Part shown: piece by piece, positions 63,563 through 64,000 of the stretch
How positions within the stretch are numbered: the first letter of the stretch is position 1
Layout: each line of letters starts with the position of its first letter
Source of the DNA: Taeniopygia guttata
Lineage: Eukaryota; Chordata; Aves; Passeriformes; Estrildidae
Length of the DNA stretch: 64,000 nucleotides
Reading direction: 5' to 3'
NCBI RefSeq assembly: GCF_048771995.1
Contig: NC_133024.1
Span: 3,291,001 to 3,355,000 of the forward strand
Notes under the pieces: generated by a model
Database searches by the model: none
What the model saw: only the letters and a program-made list of their open reading frames with translations
What the model was told of the DNA's origin: nothing
Made by a program: the position numbers and the translations under genes

Positions 63563-63744
63563 GGCACCTGATTGTAATGACAAACCAAATTCATTTCTCT
63601 GGTGTCACAGATGCTGTGGCTGTTTCCCTCAGTATTCATTGCATGTATGGAGCCAGGAAAGGTGTGGTGACAACAGATCTGCCACTGGAACCTTTTGGCT
63701 TCGGGAAGGGAGAAGAGCTCAGGACTCAGCTGAGAAACAAGAAG

Positions 63745-64000
63745 GTCCCATCAAGCTCTGATACAGGCTGGGAGGAGAATGGGTTGAGGGCAGCCCTGCT
63801 GAGAAGAATCTGGAGGTGCTGCTTGACAAGAAGCTCAACATGACCCAGCAAAGCCAATGTCCCCTGGGGTGCATCCAAAGCAGTGTGGCCAGCAGGGCAA
63901 GGGATCCCCTCTACTCCTGTGAGAGCCCATCTGGACTGCTGCATCCAAGTCTGGGGCTCCCAGCATAAGAAAGAAGTGTACCTGCTGGAGGGACTTCAGA
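63745..64000 (+). mobile_element. CR1 LINE, 3' part, truncated by the window edge
   Basis: Sequence from about 63745 onwards matches, as I know the family, the end of CR1 ORF2: the segments GCTGGGAGGAGAATGG, CCCTGCTGAGAAGAATCTGG, CTCAACATGACCCAGCA, GTGTGGCCAGCAGGGCAAGGGA and CTGGGGCTCCCAGCA follow in the normal order. The reading frame is broken by small indels, so this is a dead 5'-truncated copy. CR1 is the main avian LINE. The left end may lie as far out as 63600. Confidence 0.85.

Overview
The window is vertebrate nuclear DNA, AT-rich and gene-poor. The repeats point to a bird, most likely a songbird: a 3' fragment of a CR1 LINE, several solo retroviral LTRs of the passerine type, and very few other interspersed repeats. 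No bacterial, phage, CRISPR, rRNA or tRNA features were seen.

One protein-coding gene can be assembled with good support. It is a three-exon plus-strand gene (25332-25380, 32591-32739, 33732-33851) for a secreted protein of 105 residues. It has a TATA box just upstream, a cleavable signal peptide, splice phases that agree (1, then 0), and AATAAA signals about 320 bp after the stop. The order of residues resembles the little-studied vertebrate protein C3orf85, as I remember it. The signal peptide is followed by an A-P-F-L start, a K-R pair, a Y-W-D motif and a final A-Q-Y-Y block. The name is an inference from memory; the gene model is read from the sequence.

Two LTRs lie inside this gene. 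One is antisense in intron 1 (29688-30139, with a 5-bp target duplication). One is in sense orientation and fills most of the 992-bp intron 2 (about 32856-33666). The sense LTR carries an exact-period 81-bp tandem duplication of its core promoter, giving two TATA boxes, and its own polyadenylation signal about 200 bp before exon 3. This is the most interesting arrangement in the window.

Region by region: 1-25.2 kb is intergenic, with a tetranucleotide microsatellite, an antisense LTR at 9482-9860, a probable LTR near 16.4 kb, a cluster of small hairpins at 12.8 kb and a long G-run at 19.5 kb. 25.3-34.2 kb is the gene. 34.2-53.9 kb is mostly unexplained, with a CR1 fragment at 44.7 kb, an LTR at 49.1-49.7 kb and some splice-flanked open segments that may be exons of unknown genes. 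54.1-56.7 kb holds a decayed endogenous retrovirus with a capsid-like Gag remnant and a probable LTR. 56.7-63.1 kb is unremarkable. 63184-63562 is a second copy of the 9.5-kb LTR in the opposite orientation, with a 6-bp target duplication, and a CR1 LINE runs off the right edge.

Most open frames in this AT-rich sequence are what chance predicts and are not called genes. I found no convincing novel multi-gene system.
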